IMG/VR virus record: IMGVR_UViG_3300030098_005581
Span: 1 to 26,951 of that record
Length of the DNA stretch: 26,951 nucleotides
Reading direction: 5' to 3' (one strand)
DNA from: a virus
The notes below the pieces were generated by a model. It saw only the letters and a list, made by a program, of their open reading frames with translations. It ran no database searches and was not told the DNA's origin. Shown piece after piece: positions 7,201 to 15,920 of this stretch. A program made the translations under genes and the position numbers. Every line of letters starts with the position of its first letter. Positions within the stretch are counted from its first letter, which is position 1.

Positions 7201-9097
7201 GCATCGCTTTCTTCGCGAGCATTACCCCTTGCCGCGAAAGCTCGCGAAACTTCTGAGCCATGACGACCGCTTCGTCCTCGGCGAGCATCAGCTGGTTGAC
7301 AATGTCATCACCGTATCCAGCGGACACAGCATTGAGCTCTTTGCGCAGCCCGTCGAACTGAGAGCCAGACACGAACAGCTTCCGAAACTTGGCAATGGCG
7401 TTTCTCTTGAAATCAGATGCGCCTTCAATGCGACGCATCACACTCTGGGCTCGCCAGTCTCCACCCTCTGCTCGCGCCGCAACCTTTCCGACCGCAGCAC
7501 TCTTTGCGTAAGAGCCAGCCTTAAACGCGGGCTTTGCGACAGCCCACGCCCCCTTGGCCATGTAGAACTCGGGCCCAATGATAAGCCCCCCAAGAAGGGG
7601 CACGAGCTCTGGGTTCTCAATAACGAACTCGCCACCATCCGCGTGAATCATTGCGTTAACGTAGTCGATGGTTCTCTCGTCGGCGTCCTGGTAGGCGGTA
7701 ACCCCTCGGGCAAGCTCAGAATCAACAGCTGCCTGAGCTCTCCGTACCATTCCGTTCCGAAGAGAGCGCACTTCTTCGCTCATCGTGTTGATGTCTTCGG
7801 GCTCGAGTCCGAGCGCATTGAAAAACCCCTTGTGCTTTACGGGGTCGGTGTCCGGCAGCAGCATCTTGTAGAGCCCGCCAATAACACCAGCAGCCATGTC
7901 TTTTCTTGCGGTGCTTTCTTGGCTGAACACTCCAGTGACCGTGTCCACAAGGAACGTGCGAAGAAGGGAGCCTTTATTCATCCCTAAAAAGCCCCGAGTC
8001 TCAATGCTTCGAAGCAGGTCCTTGCGCTGCTTGGCGTACTCAGCCGCCTCTTCGGGAACTATTGCTTCAACGGTTCGATAGCCCCTGCCTGGCATATCCA
8101 TTGCGAGAGTGTACGGGTCTTTAACCTTGTAGGTGGTTATCTCGTCTGCTGCCTTCTTAAGAGCAGATGCTCTCTTAAGCTTCTCAACCATGCCGCCATA
8201 CTCGGCAATAATGTCCTCGGGTCGAAACTCATCAAGGGATGGCGGGCCCTCAATGTTCGCAGGCATAGGGGTTCCTGGCTCTTCGACCCCAACGCGGTCC
8301 CGGAATTGACCAAGGGCTGTGCCCATGCCGCCAGAGAGCAGGCGCATCCCTGAGCCGAGGATGTAGTCAACCAGCCCCGTCTCCTGCATTGGCCTCTCGG
8401 CAGGAGGGGTCTCGTCTGCCATGGTTCTTTGGAGCTCGCGGAACATCTCAGGGTAAGCCTTCGGGTTCACGAAGAAGTCCAGGGCCCTGCTGTCCGGTAT
8501 TCGCCCGGATGCGTACATCTCACCATAGGCGCGGTAAAAGTTAATCTCCGGCGGCAGCCCGGCCTTCGAGCGGCGCATCCCCTCTATTCCCTGCGTTAAT
8601 GTGGCGGGGCCCTTGAGGTAACCAGAGCGCATCATTCTCATGAACTCGTAGTTATCCCGGTCGTACATCTCCTTGTGCTTTTTAATGAGCGACTTCTTGT
8701 GACGCTTCATCTGCGCAATGAACGGCTCATCCTCGAACAGGGGCTCTTTCGCGTACTGGTCTAGCAACCCCTTGGCTTCAATCCATCGAAGGTCATCAAC
8801 ACCGACACCCTCCAAATCTGGCCGGGTTTGCCTTAGGCGAACCTCAGCATAGCTGCGCCGAGCCGCCTTCTCCGACAAATCAAACAGGGTCCTTCGAGAC
8901 TTTTCGTACAGGTCGGCGGGGAGGCTCTGGTCTTGGGTGAGCATCTTGTTTTTGTAGATATCAGTAGCCCAGCCTCGGAACTTGTTGAGCTCCGAAAGAC
9001 CCATAGTAAAAGCTTCCTTGGTCTTCAGGGCATCCTGCTCAGCCTCGGTAAGATACTGACCAAAGAACGGGTCTTCTATGTTGTAGTACTGGGCCAT
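4232..9097 (-). CDS. Giant internal-virion/ejection-type protein, 1621 residues
   Basis: The largest gene of the window. It starts MAQYYNIEDPFFGQYLTEAE at the ATG at 9097, 3 bases after the previous stop, with only a weak GGA ribosome site. The first 500 residues are helical and charged. A hydrophobic stretch rich in Gly/Ala (LVPLLGGLIIGPEFYMAKG) lies near residue 510. Residues about 900-1110 are Ala/Glu/Arg/Lys-rich coiled coil. The last 400 residues are aromatic-rich, with FGFYSWNRHIIPWTM starting near 1369 and many Trp/Tyr/Pro. A giant helical protein downstream of the nozzle gene and two coiled-coil proteins resembles the last ejection protein of podoviruses (T7 gp16 or P22 gp16 role). 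I see no lytic transglycosylase motif and no RNA polymerase signature. Alternatives are another internal core protein or an unknown enzyme. Confidence 0.7.
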   Translation of the reverse strand: MAQYYNIEDPFFGQYLTEAEQDALKTKEAFTMGLSELNKFRGWATDIYKNKMLTQDQSLPADLYEKSRRTLFDLSEKAARRSYAEVRLRQTRPDLEGVGVDDLRWIEAKGLLDQYAKEPLFEDEPFIAQMKRHKKSLIKKHKEMYDRDNYEFMRMMRSGYLKGPATLTQGIEGMRRSKAGLPPEINFYRAYGEMYASGRIPDSRALDFFVNPKAYPEMFRELQRTMADETPPAERPMQETGLVDYILGSGMRLLSGGMGTALGQFRDRVGVEEPGTPMPANIEGPPSLDEFRPEDIIAEYGGMVEKLKRASALKKAADEITTYKVKDPYTLAMDMPGRGYRTVEAIVPEEAAEYAKQRKDLLRSIETRGFLGMNKGSLLRTFLVDTVTGVFSQESTARKDMAAGVIGGLYKMLLPDTDPVKHKGFFNALGLEPEDINTMSEEVRSLRNGMVRRAQAAVDSELARGVTAYQDADERTIDYVNAMIHADGGEFVIENPELVPLLGGLIIGPEFYMAKGAWAVAKPAFKAGSYAKSAAVGKVAARAEGGDWRAQSVMRRIEGASDFKRNAIAKFRKLFVSGSQFDGLRKELNAVSAGYGDDIVNQLMLAEDEAVVMAQKFRELSRQGVMLAKKAMRRSKLPDKNEAREALWDTLSGKMSPGELFDLDPGLFQGFKEIAEADVFSTLRSLMVDAGAARKINRGKVAVMGEKANYLPHEVDFELIQDLLGRIGFGVINKTGATPYSVRPLQNAVDRMRKRANAFMRKKHGPGGKVEDMRDADINEFRETLTGKFIDVEDMPGGKALVDYLIDQAAFSRIGPGRLESAGKANTRYTHTRTALADAFPIKDLERATKAYGDRVGRSVETSMMLKGYREVLEREGLYGEGMHFNQLERFDAQLAKDIARADMQANARERAAIKASESLGRKTEDLTKKSAAYQKVIDGIDEELKTLAAEAEAISQRQAAITDLPRATGFGDETEKMWEALGKPVPETGLDEVIKAEMADAAKGLEAGLAEAVPGAIEEAMKGRRIAAERAGGARVTEAYGKARAAGESVAQAEQRLLDIEAAQARLRRHRGVLEDWGVAVGEARAKAALGESVESEKYGLQMTILDGHANREWLKATGREGAFLSDAGKVVVPRAIAQQIDTLLPLQSANLQRLQSMNKVERELYKISESSPVQMAAQWYKEYIQPLGSLWRLGHTSARGLPFITTNMQGGIGLAYVNNGLRLFNPELSGAASKTAFVAAYGGDDAARSHLWKFSSGQQVSIGEVLDTAQKYGLIRQMEMKYGLDMYGSGTSIAGRLYKGVEHATKKLGLQQAAQFGDDFQKLVTIFNRLEGMDKRNWAKVADVVHKEAGHWLRMTPFEKNTLRNVFGFYSWNRHIIPWTMRMTMEHPERMANLDRISRLIDEQTREEHVFPGIGAPWLQSQASFTLPSWAIPKHLKVPYGGDMQAYWDAPQNTLRALLQDERGMWMQLGGPEVRALTWMFTGKDTRGRKIQGLEPTLPHPGDFASFEDFAEMFEWNLSGAKMAVAQGVKSFLPITDAVQKTVEFYSNVGMNDQAYDLQTRAMIARYWGNLDWLYSIGTWDPSKGPLRLETPFVAGGFMKAYPRDLKQSYYRQRDVRDR

Positions 9098-9100
9098 CGA

Positions 9101-10330
9101 TCAGTCCATCTCATCATAGGCTTTTTGCTTTCCAGCATCTCCACCAAAGCCGCCGCCGCCAGGAACAGGCTCGGGCTCAGGCTCGTACTCGTACTCGGTC
9201 GGAACCACATCCCCTTGCTGGCCCTGCGTTTTAATCTTAGGCATCTCCCCTCCTTCTTTAAGGAAGAGCTCTAGTGTCTTGAACTGAGCAGCCGCCTCGC
9301 CAGAGTTTGCAAGCGCCAGCTGAATCTCGTTTGTCTGCAGGTAGGTGTTGAGGACTTCTCTCCAGTTACCACCACGAGCCTCTACGTCGGACGCCGCTGT
9401 ATCTAGCGCGGCCATTATCTTCATATAGGCCCGGCTCTCGGGGTTGTGCTTCCCGCCGGTGAGGTCCATCATATCCGCGCCCGATGAGGCAGCCGTCATA
9501 ATCCTGTACGTCTTGGCTAGATTGCGAAGGTTCTTGACCTGGCTTTCTCTGGTCGCGTCCGTGTTGCCCGCCTTGAGCCCTGCAATGGCCAGCCTGTTAT
9601 CTCTGTTTAGCTGATTGTCGAGTTCCTTAAAGGTGAGGTTTTGGCGCTGAAGGTACCGCCGCAATGCCCGGCCCTTGCTGGCTGTTTTCTCGGCGCTGGC
9701 AAGCTGATTCTCTTGAAGAGTGGCCCTGAAAGCGCGGTTAAGCTCAGCCTGCTTTGCCTTGAACTCATTCTGACTAGTGCTTAACTTAAGATCGAGGTTG
9801 TGCTTTTTGTTTATCCTCTTTAGATGGGCTGAGTTGTTGAGCTCTGCAAGCTGCAGTTTGCCTGCCAGCCTTACGGCTGCGGTCTCTCGGGTTTGCTCCC
9901 CTCTGGCCACCTCGGTCAATCGCGCCTGTTTGCCTCTGCCCTCAATATCCGCTTGAGACTGCTCGCCCCCTAGAATCTGCCGCCTCATCTTCTCTTGCTC
10001 GATGTATGACTTGAGCGCAAAGTCTGACGCTTGCTTCTCGCGAGCCAACTGCCTCTTATCCTCTTGCTCGCTAAGGAACTTGTACATCTCCAGGGTCTTG
10101 TCGGACTGCTGCTGAGCAGACTTGAGCTGCAGGGACTTGGTCTCAAGTTGCCCCTTGAGCGCATTCTGAAACATCTCGTTGCTAAGCTTCTGAGACTCAA
10201 TCTGCATGAGTTGCTCTTGCTGAGCTCGCTGCGACTCAGCCTGCTGCTGCTTCCGTCTGTGGTTCAGCTCCGCCTGAAGCAGGGTGTTGAACGCCTGCTC
10301 CACATCTGCTGGCATGTCCGATAAAGCCAT
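9101..10330 (-). CDS. Gln-rich coiled-coil protein, likely internal virion protein
   Basis: 409 residues from the ATG at 10330, chosen because AAGGAG lies 6 nt upstream; an upstream start at 10354 lacks this. Residues about 15-240 are almost entirely Gln/Lys/Glu/Arg-rich helix (HRRKQQQAESQRAQQEQ, KLSNEMFQNALKGQLETKS). The middle has an Asn/Leu/Ala-rich helical part. The tail is Pro/Glu/Gly-rich (EYEPEPEPVPGGGGFGG). There is no membrane segment. It lies between a small Gly-rich hydrophobic protein and the giant protein, like the three-gene ejection sets of podoviruses. This suggests it forms part of the internal core or the ejection conduit. No family is recognised. Confidence 0.75.
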   Translation of the reverse strand: MALSDMPADVEQAFNTLLQAELNHRRKQQQAESQRAQQEQLMQIESQKLSNEMFQNALKGQLETKSLQLKSAQQQSDKTLEMYKFLSEQEDKRQLAREKQASDFALKSYIEQEKMRRQILGGEQSQADIEGRGKQARLTEVARGEQTRETAAVRLAGKLQLAELNNSAHLKRINKKHNLDLKLSTSQNEFKAKQAELNRAFRATLQENQLASAEKTASKGRALRRYLQRQNLTFKELDNQLNRDNRLAIAGLKAGNTDATRESQVKNLRNLAKTYRIMTAASSGADMMDLTGGKHNPESRAYMKIMAALDTAASDVEARGGNWREVLNTYLQTNEIQLALANSGEAAAQFKTLELFLKEGGEMPKIKTQGQQGDVVPTEYEYEPEPEPVPGGGGFGGDAGKQKAYDEMD

Positions 10331-10341
10331 GACCCTCTCCT

Positions 10342-10890
10342 TTAGGTGTCCCACATGGGGGAATCATAAGGGTGGTTACTTCTCCCCGTAAAGCCCTCGG
10401 CTGGAAACTGGGGGGCACTAGCATAGGCCGAACGCCCACTCTGTAGCGACTGAAGGATGCTACTCATGTGCGCCTCTTGCGCCGCAAGCTGGCGGTCCAT
10501 TAGCTCCATTTGCTTCTGATGGCCCTGCATTGACTGAGTCATAGCAAGGCCCTGCTGGAGATACGGGTCAACACCTGCAGGCGCAAGGGCACTCATTCCC
10601 CCAGCCAAAAGCCCTCCACCAATAGCCCAAGGGGCAGAGACTCCGCCAGTAGCCAGAAGGCTGCCCACCTTTAAGGCTGTCTGAAGGCCTCGGCCAAACC
10701 CGGAGCCACGCTCTGCGTCTCTTATGCGCTGCTGCTCTTTAGCCTCTGCAAGCTGCTGCTGACGCATGAGCTCACTGCGCGTGCGTTCTCGAGTTCTGTC
10801 GATGTGCTTCTTGCGTGCACCCACACCACCGGCCAGCATCCTGAAAAGATTGTGTCGGCCACGCTGTCGCCTGTTCATTCTCGTTGCCAT
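10342..10890 (-). CDS. Small basic protein with Gly-rich hydrophobic segment, likely ejection-associated
   Basis: 182 residues, with AGGAG 7 nt before the ATG. The N-terminus is strongly basic (MATRMNRRQRGRHNLFRM), followed by an Arg/Gln/Glu helix. A hydrophobic, Gly/Ala-rich stretch lies at about residues 70-105 (ALKVGSLLATGGVSAPWAIG, then GLLAGGMSALAPAG). A Gln/Met-rich helix and a polar tail follow. A glycine-rich membrane-prone segment between coils is a common look for small podoviral ejection proteins that insert in the host envelope, but that is inference. It lies 11 bases before the coiled-coil gene, so the two are probably made together. Confidence 0.72.
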   Translation of the reverse strand: MATRMNRRQRGRHNLFRMLAGGVGARKKHIDRTRERTRSELMRQQQLAEAKEQQRIRDAERGSGFGRGLQTALKVGSLLATGGVSAPWAIGGGLLAGGMSALAPAGVDPYLQQGLAMTQSMQGHQKQMELMDRQLAAQEAHMSSILQSLQSGRSAYASAPQFPAEGFTGRSNHPYDSPMWDT

Positions 10891-10900
10891 CTTTAGTCTC

Positions 10901-12304
10901 CTAGGTCTCGGTTAGAGCCAGCTCTCTGAAGTCGTCATCTAGACCAACCTGCTCCAGGTAAGAATACGTGTCTTCCCCTGACGGAACGATGCCATTCTCT
11001 GCATAGTAGTGCAGGTAGTAGGTGATGATCTGCCGTCCAAGCTCGCTGTTCGGGTCACCCAGCCTCCTCATCAGGTTCTCAGTGTTTATGGTCTTGCCGG
11101 TAAAGGCCTCAAGCCCCATGTCATCAAGCGCCCAGATCAGGCCTCTAAGCCCATCATTGGTCTGATGTTCCCGAAGCCGAACAGGGTTGCCGTTCCTCTC
11201 AAGCCCGTCAATTGAAAACATCCTGCTCGCCTCGTCAAACCGGAAATCATCTTCACCTGTAGTGTCTCCGAGCATTGGCTCAGAGGCGCTTTCGTAGAGC
11301 GGGGTATCCGATGCAATATCGCCACCAGCCCCGCTAAAGTCTCCGCCGCCATCGCCAAATAGCTGGTCAACAATCTCCATGGGGTTAGAGCTCCCATAGG
11401 TCTCCTCAAGAACATCCGGGTCAATGTCCTTAATCATGTCGAGGAACGCCATCTTCATGTCGCGCTCTTCCGCCTCATCGATACCCTGCTGACGAAGCCT
11501 GCGGTCAAGCCAGCCAAGCTGCGCCTGGCGAACGCGATTGCGTGCATCCATCTCAGAGCGGGCCAGCGCCTCCATGCCGCGAGCGGTGGTGGCACCCATG
11601 GCTCCACCAAAGCCCCCTCCAATGCCTCGACCGGCAATCGAGTTAATCTCCGCCTGACGACGCAAAGCCGCGTTCATCTCGTTCATTGCGTTCTGGCGAA
11701 CTTCTGGGATGTCGGACTCGAGACCTTCGATGATGTCCTCGAAGAGTGCGTCGAGCTCGCTGGTGTCGTCTGCGTCCATAGCGCCAGGGAGGCTGATGCC
11801 GCTACCAAGAGCATCGCCAACTTGCCCGAAAAGGCCCCCTAGGTCGGCGGGGTCAACCCCACCCTCGCGAGCCCGCTCGCGGTCTTCTTCGGCCTGAAGC
11901 TCCTCCTCTGTTAAGGGGGCATCCCCTTCATCAACGGGACCCTCGTAACCTTCATCAACGGGGTACCCCTTAACGTTAATCCCTCCGCCATAGGACCCAG
12001 GAGGAATCATTGGCTCATCGGGCAAGCTTACCTCATCCTCGGAGAAACCGTCCCTCGGAGTAATGCGCCTAGGGAGAGACGGCAGGCCACCCGCTTTCTG
12101 AAACATGGCAGAACGTTGGGGCTGAGCTTCCCTGGGTGGAGCTGCGCCACCAGCAGGACCAAGGCCACCAAGGCCACCGGCACCACCCATCATGCGACGG
12201 CGGCGCTCTTCCTCTTCAAGATTTCGACGTGACCGCCCACCACCTCCATTACCCCCAAGTCGAGGCAGGCTAGGAAGCCTGGGCATGTTTGGATTGAAAG
12301 CCAT
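10901..12304 (-). CDS. Gly/Arg-rich, acidic-centred structural protein, 467 residues
   Basis: AAGGAG lies close upstream of the ATG. The first 60 residues are low-complexity: Pro/Gly/Arg-rich with LEEEERRRRMMGG and GGLGGLGPAGGAAPP. An acidic Gly/Glu/Asp-rich part follows to about residue 200. A central helical region contains RGIGGGFGGAMGATTARGM and QLGWLDRRLRQQGIDEAEER. The final third is acidic and ordered-looking (LREHQTNDGLRGLIWALDDM, ITYYLHYYAENG). It has no membrane segment and no known motif. It opens the probable ejection block, so an internal virion or core protein is the best guess. Function is not recognised. Confidence 0.72.
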   Translation of the reverse strand: MAFNPNMPRLPSLPRLGGNGGGGRSRRNLEEEERRRRMMGGAGGLGGLGPAGGAAPPREAQPQRSAMFQKAGGLPSLPRRITPRDGFSEDEVSLPDEPMIPPGSYGGGINVKGYPVDEGYEGPVDEGDAPLTEEELQAEEDRERAREGGVDPADLGGLFGQVGDALGSGISLPGAMDADDTSELDALFEDIIEGLESDIPEVRQNAMNEMNAALRRQAEINSIAGRGIGGGFGGAMGATTARGMEALARSEMDARNRVRQAQLGWLDRRLRQQGIDEAEERDMKMAFLDMIKDIDPDVLEETYGSSNPMEIVDQLFGDGGGDFSGAGGDIASDTPLYESASEPMLGDTTGEDDFRFDEASRMFSIDGLERNGNPVRLREHQTNDGLRGLIWALDDMGLEAFTGKTINTENLMRRLGDPNSELGRQIITYYLHYYAENGIVPSGEDTYSYLEQVGLDDDFRELALTET

Positions 12305-12314
12305 CGTTTACTCC

Positions 12315-12932
12315 TTAAACGCCCACCTGGATGTCTCGCTCCAGAAGAATTGTAACTACGAGAGGAAATGTTGTGCATGCTGTTGAGTCTGCAGTGTCCA
12401 ACAAGAGAGCAAAGAACCGAGGTGCTGATGCGTTAAACGACACTGTAGTTGCGGTTACATTGAGGTTACCCCCGCCCATCGTGTTAGTCGATGCGCCCGC
12501 GTCCATTTTCGCCAGGGTTAACCCATCGTAGAGCTCAACATCGTTGCTGGTGTCCCACGCGCCCGCAGTCGTAAGACCCCCAAACATAACATCAACCTTG
12601 CCAGTGCCAGCCCCGATGTCTCCGCAGACCCAGGCAATCTCAGCAACCTTCCAATTAGCTTGGTCGTCGTCATCGCTACCACCGGGCAAAGCAGCCAAGG
12701 CTTTTACGTCTCCGGCTGAACCGGCAAGCCCGCCTGAGTCCAGTGGAACCGTCAGCTGAACTGACATGTATTCCTTGGACGCGGACAGTTTCGAAATCGC
12801 AATCGCCGCCGCAGCCTTGATGTCTGAGTTGTCGATGTTGCCGAACTTGTTTACGACGTCAGTAAAATTCTGCTCAATCTCAGACTTAGTGATCGTGCTA
12901 GATAGAGTCGTGTTTGTAATCGAGAGTGCCAT
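12315..12932 (-). CDS. Beta-rich structural protein with fibre-like N-terminus
   Basis: 205 residues. AGGAGG lies 4 nt before the ATG, and the upstream gene ends 9 bases earlier. The N-terminal half carries an INNTTLSS-like Ser/Thr region and GNIDNSDIKAAAAIAISKLS, the D-I-x-A-A-A-I-A-x-S-K-L pattern often seen near the start of phage fibre or capsid-fibre proteins. The rest is Gly/Ala/Thr/Asp-rich alternating strands (KVDVMFGGLTTAG, NLNVTATTVSF). There is no membrane segment. It is probably a virion surface or tail accessory protein made just after the nozzle. The match is a pattern, not a family assignment. Confidence 0.75.
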   Translation of the reverse strand: MALSITNTTLSSTITKSEIEQNFTDVVNKFGNIDNSDIKAAAAIAISKLSASKEYMSVQLTVPLDSGGLAGSAGDVKALAALPGGSDDDDQANWKVAEIAWVCGDIGAGTGKVDVMFGGLTTAGAWDTSNDVELYDGLTLAKMDAGASTNTMGGGNLNVTATTVSFNASAPRFFALLLDTADSTACTTFPLVVTILLERDIQVGV

Positions 12933-12940
12933 GTCGCCTC

Positions 12941-13576
12941 CTAGCTTAACACATCCTGCGCCAGGGCAGAGATGAAGGTGATCCAGGGGACATAGGCGCT
13001 GTAGCTGTTAGACATGCTGCTTACTTCCACCTGATTCGGTAGCGCCGCGCTCGCCGACGCAACAGATATGGTCTTTAGCTTAAGAGGAACAACCCGCGTA
13101 GCCGTGTTTGCTCCTGTTGATAATCCGATCTGCGTGTTTGAAACCCATGCCCCTAAGAAATAACGGGCATCTGGATACAGGACTGCAGTGTTACTTAGCT
13201 TAACGGTTTTCACCCCGGTGCTATCCCCCAAAAACGAAATGTCTGTTGACGGCACTTTGATAAACTTCTTCACGTCATGCTTCGTGTCGAGCCTGTAGAT
13301 GCAAGCCTTAACGAATGACCCAGCGTTTGACGTCGTTACCCGCAGCCGACCATAGTCCGCCTCAAGAATACCGTCGAGCCGGGGAAGCATGATGATTCTC
13401 AAGGACTGCCCGTAGTTGGTGCTTGCCGTCTGGTCTGACCCGTAGGCTCTGAACGGAGAGGTGCTCCATTCGTCACGACGAGGTATCTCGCGAGACCGAG
13501 AAGCCCAGCTTTCTGACTGATTCACGCGAGCATCTGGCCCGGTGCGGTAACCTCTTCCGAATGGTAGCTCAGGCAT
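12941..13576 (-). CDS. Beta-rich virion-associated protein of unknown role, 211 residues
   Basis: Starts 2 bases after the stop of the nozzle-like gene, with GGAG 6 nt upstream, so the two are probably coupled. The first 45 residues are Arg/Ser/Pro-rich and polar. The remainder alternates strands and turns (SLRIIMLPRLDGILEADYG, LRVTTSNAGSFVKACIYRL, YFLGAWVSNTQIG) like a lectin- or carbohydrate-binding-type beta sandwich. That fold guess is from appearance only. No Cys pairs, membrane segments or catalytic motifs are seen. A tail accessory or surface-binding protein is likely. Confidence 0.72.
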   Translation of the reverse strand: MPELPFGRGYRTGPDARVNQSESWASRSREIPRRDEWSTSPFRAYGSDQTASTNYGQSLRIIMLPRLDGILEADYGRLRVTTSNAGSFVKACIYRLDTKHDVKKFIKVPSTDISFLGDSTGVKTVKLSNTAVLYPDARYFLGAWVSNTQIGLSTGANTATRVVPLKLKTISVASASAALPNQVEVSSMSNSYSAYVPWITFISALAQDVLS

Positions 13577-13578
13577 GA

Positions 13579-15906
13579 TTATCTCCTGACCCCACCGGCA
13601 AATCCGAGGTCTAGGCTAGAGATCTCCATCGCCTCATCCTTCACGGAATGAGCCACCTTAACCTGGACATAATCACCTTGTTTCCGAAATCCGATACGGC
13701 GTGAGCGCCTTCGGTCCTGAACAAAAGAGTCAACGGCATGAGTGGCAGAACCATACTGAGCCTCGGCAGAGTCGGTGAATGACAAGGACCCAGAGGTTTC
13801 ATTAACCTCGTCATCATTGACTCGAGCACTTACCGTAAGAGACGAACACCTATTGTCCCCTGTCACTTCTACCTGGCGAAGGGTCCTTCGGATATTGTCG
13901 CCCATGCCGATGCGCTGAGTTAGGACGTAGCTACTGATAGCCGCCCTGTTGTCAGCCTGGTCAGCGCCGAGCTCAAACAAATACCCGCTCTCGTTCATGA
14001 AATAAATCTTCTCATCGTCAGAGGCAGACTCGTCCTCTAGCCATGACTCAGCATCGAGACCATCCCACAACCACCACGCATCGTTCTTGTAGTCGTACAC
14101 TAGAACCATGTTGTTGAAGCTAGAGCCATCAACCGAGACAGAAAGAAGATAGCAGCTTTTAACTTTCCAGTGAGCAGCGACAGAGAACGGACGCCTAGCT
14201 GGAACAATAGAGTCAATTGTGTCCTGGATGCGGTCTGATATCTTGCGGACAGATGGGGTGCCGTCGAACACGTAAACGCCATCCTCCGCCAAGAATATCA
14301 GGTTTCCTCGAACCTGCTTGATGCTCGCTTGGCTTACGCACCCAACACCGGAGACAACCTTAATGGGGCTGTAGGACTCCACCTGTGTAGCCGGGTTCTC
14401 ACCCACTGAAACCATCATCCAAATTGAGTCGCTCTTGAATACAACAAGGTGCTCACCAAACCCAGCAATGCCAGTGATGGGGCTTCGGTCATCCTCCATC
14501 AAAGGCTCAGCCGAAAGAGTTGGCCAGACCCTGTGGTAAGGAACAGCGGCGGTCCAGCGAACAACGTAAGGCTCATCCTTGATTCCCGCACACCAAAGCC
14601 TGCCCTTAAAGAAGGTGATGTATTTGCACTCCGGCCAGGCACCAAGCTGGCCAATCAAAGCCGGGTCATAGGGAGCATCCTCGCCTACGGCAAAGTCTCG
14701 ATGCTCAACGGTTGGCTTTACTACGTGGTCAGGCTGGGGATCTCCAAACCCGCTAGGAACATCACCGTCAATTCTTTGCACCCAGTTGTTTGTGGCCACA
14801 TAGGCCTCCCGAAACTGAGGGACAATGGCAACAGTGGCAGGCTCCCCGATAACGGAGTTCGTGTTTGAAGTGCTACCGAAGTTATTGAAATAGTAGATGT
14901 CGGATGAGTTAAGGATGTGCTGGTATTTGTTTATGTCCGACGAGGTCGCACCAAGACCAACGACATACACATACCTTTTCTCGCTTGGAAACTGAATTGC
15001 AAACGCCCCCCGTGGTCGAGTGGCGGCCTCCCATGCCGACGTAGAAACAACCCACCGCTCCTCGGCAGGCAAGCCAACGGTGCAATTCGCATCAATGTCT
15101 TTCCCTAAAACCTGGAAACGAATCCAATACCTCGACTGGCTGTTGATTGTTTTTGCAGCCCAGTCACTCGGAGGGACAAGGTTAAAGTATTGATACCCGT
15201 CTGGCTTTGAAAGGTGGTGAGCCCGAACCCCCTGAGTCTCCCACTCGTTAACACGAAGCCATCGCCATGATGACCCATTCCAATACGTCGCCTTGAAAGA
15301 CGTTGTAGCAACCCCGCTTGAGCGCAGCGAAGCTAATCCGCCGCTTGAGTACGAGCCGTACCCTGTTGAATCAATCCCATTAAGAGAAAAGGAATCGGCG
15401 TTAATCTTAGTAATTGCGTAAGTGTTTGAGTTTAACTGGGACATGCCAGAAACACTCTCAATGTAGACAGTGTCCCCTGTGGAAAACCCGTGGCCAGTAC
15501 ACGTAACAACACACGGCGATGCCTGAGTTGCTCCGCTAATAACAGCAGAACGATTTGCCTGAACAACAATCGGGGCAATAGATGACCACTTGGAGCTATA
15601 CCCTAAATACCAATAAGGGTAGTCGTCATTGATGCCCAGGTTGCTTAAAGCGAGAGTGTTTCCAGTGGGCCCTGTTGGAGATGCCTCGTTGCCTTTTGCA
15701 AGACCAGCCTCACTGTTGGACGTGATAACGTCTCCAAGGCTAAGGGGAGACATGACTCCAAGATAGCCAGGGCGACGCTCTACTTTGCCATTGGGAGCCC
15801 AGACATTCCGAGCGTCAGCGCACTGGTCCGGTTCAGCAAGGTCGGCCTGCTGGTTGATTCCCTTGTTTAACCTCAAGAGAACTCGCTGATAATCCCTCCG
15901 ACCCAC
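13579..15906 (-). CDS. Tail nozzle/stopper-like protein (P22 gp10, T7 gp12 or SU10 nozzle class)
   Basis: 775 residues from a GTG at 15906, fixed by GAGGAG 5 nt upstream; no in-frame ATG lies before the preceding TGA. Residues about 13-48 (LNKGINQQADLAEPDQCADA, then GKVERRPGYLG) match the N-terminal pattern of phage tail-stabilisation/nozzle proteins: a Gly-Ile-Asn start, a D-A-x-N and an R-R-P-G-Y turn. Residues about 121-190 carry a small inserted domain with CTGHGFSTGDTVYIE and a Gly/Ser/Tyr end, like the E1_FCCH-type module found in many phage tail proteins. The rest is repeated four-strand blocks with Trp and Gly (NDAWWLWDGLDAESWL), fitting a beta propeller. It probably closes the portal-adaptor channel and forms the tail end. 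The exact homologue cannot be fixed here. Confidence 0.82.
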   Translation of the reverse strand: MGRRDYQRVLLRLNKGINQQADLAEPDQCADARNVWAPNGKVERRPGYLGVMSPLSLGDVITSNSEAGLAKGNEASPTGPTGNTLALSNLGINDDYPYWYLGYSSKWSSIAPIVVQANRSAVISGATQASPCVVTCTGHGFSTGDTVYIESVSGMSQLNSNTYAITKINADSFSLNGIDSTGYGSYSSGGLASLRSSGVATTSFKATYWNGSSWRWLRVNEWETQGVRAHHLSKPDGYQYFNLVPPSDWAAKTINSQSRYWIRFQVLGKDIDANCTVGLPAEERWVVSTSAWEAATRPRGAFAIQFPSEKRYVYVVGLGATSSDINKYQHILNSSDIYYFNNFGSTSNTNSVIGEPATVAIVPQFREAYVATNNWVQRIDGDVPSGFGDPQPDHVVKPTVEHRDFAVGEDAPYDPALIGQLGAWPECKYITFFKGRLWCAGIKDEPYVVRWTAAVPYHRVWPTLSAEPLMEDDRSPITGIAGFGEHLVVFKSDSIWMMVSVGENPATQVESYSPIKVVSGVGCVSQASIKQVRGNLIFLAEDGVYVFDGTPSVRKISDRIQDTIDSIVPARRPFSVAAHWKVKSCYLLSVSVDGSSFNNMVLVYDYKNDAWWLWDGLDAESWLEDESASDDEKIYFMNESGYLFELGADQADNRAAISSYVLTQRIGMGDNIRRTLRQVEVTGDNRCSSLTVSARVNDDEVNETSGSLSFTDSAEAQYGSATHAVDSFVQDRRRSRRIGFRKQGDYVQVKVAHSVKDEAMEISSLDLGFAGGVRR

Positions 15907-15920
15907 TGAAACTCCTCATG

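Noticed and set aside
7229-7987. A 252-codon plus-strand ORF inside the giant gene
   Set aside because: Antisense shadow in biased codon sequence; no ribosome site or motif.
4232-9097. Virion RNA polymerase (N4-like) as identity of the giant protein
   Set aside because: No polymerase motif could be seen, and the length is about half that of the N4 protein.
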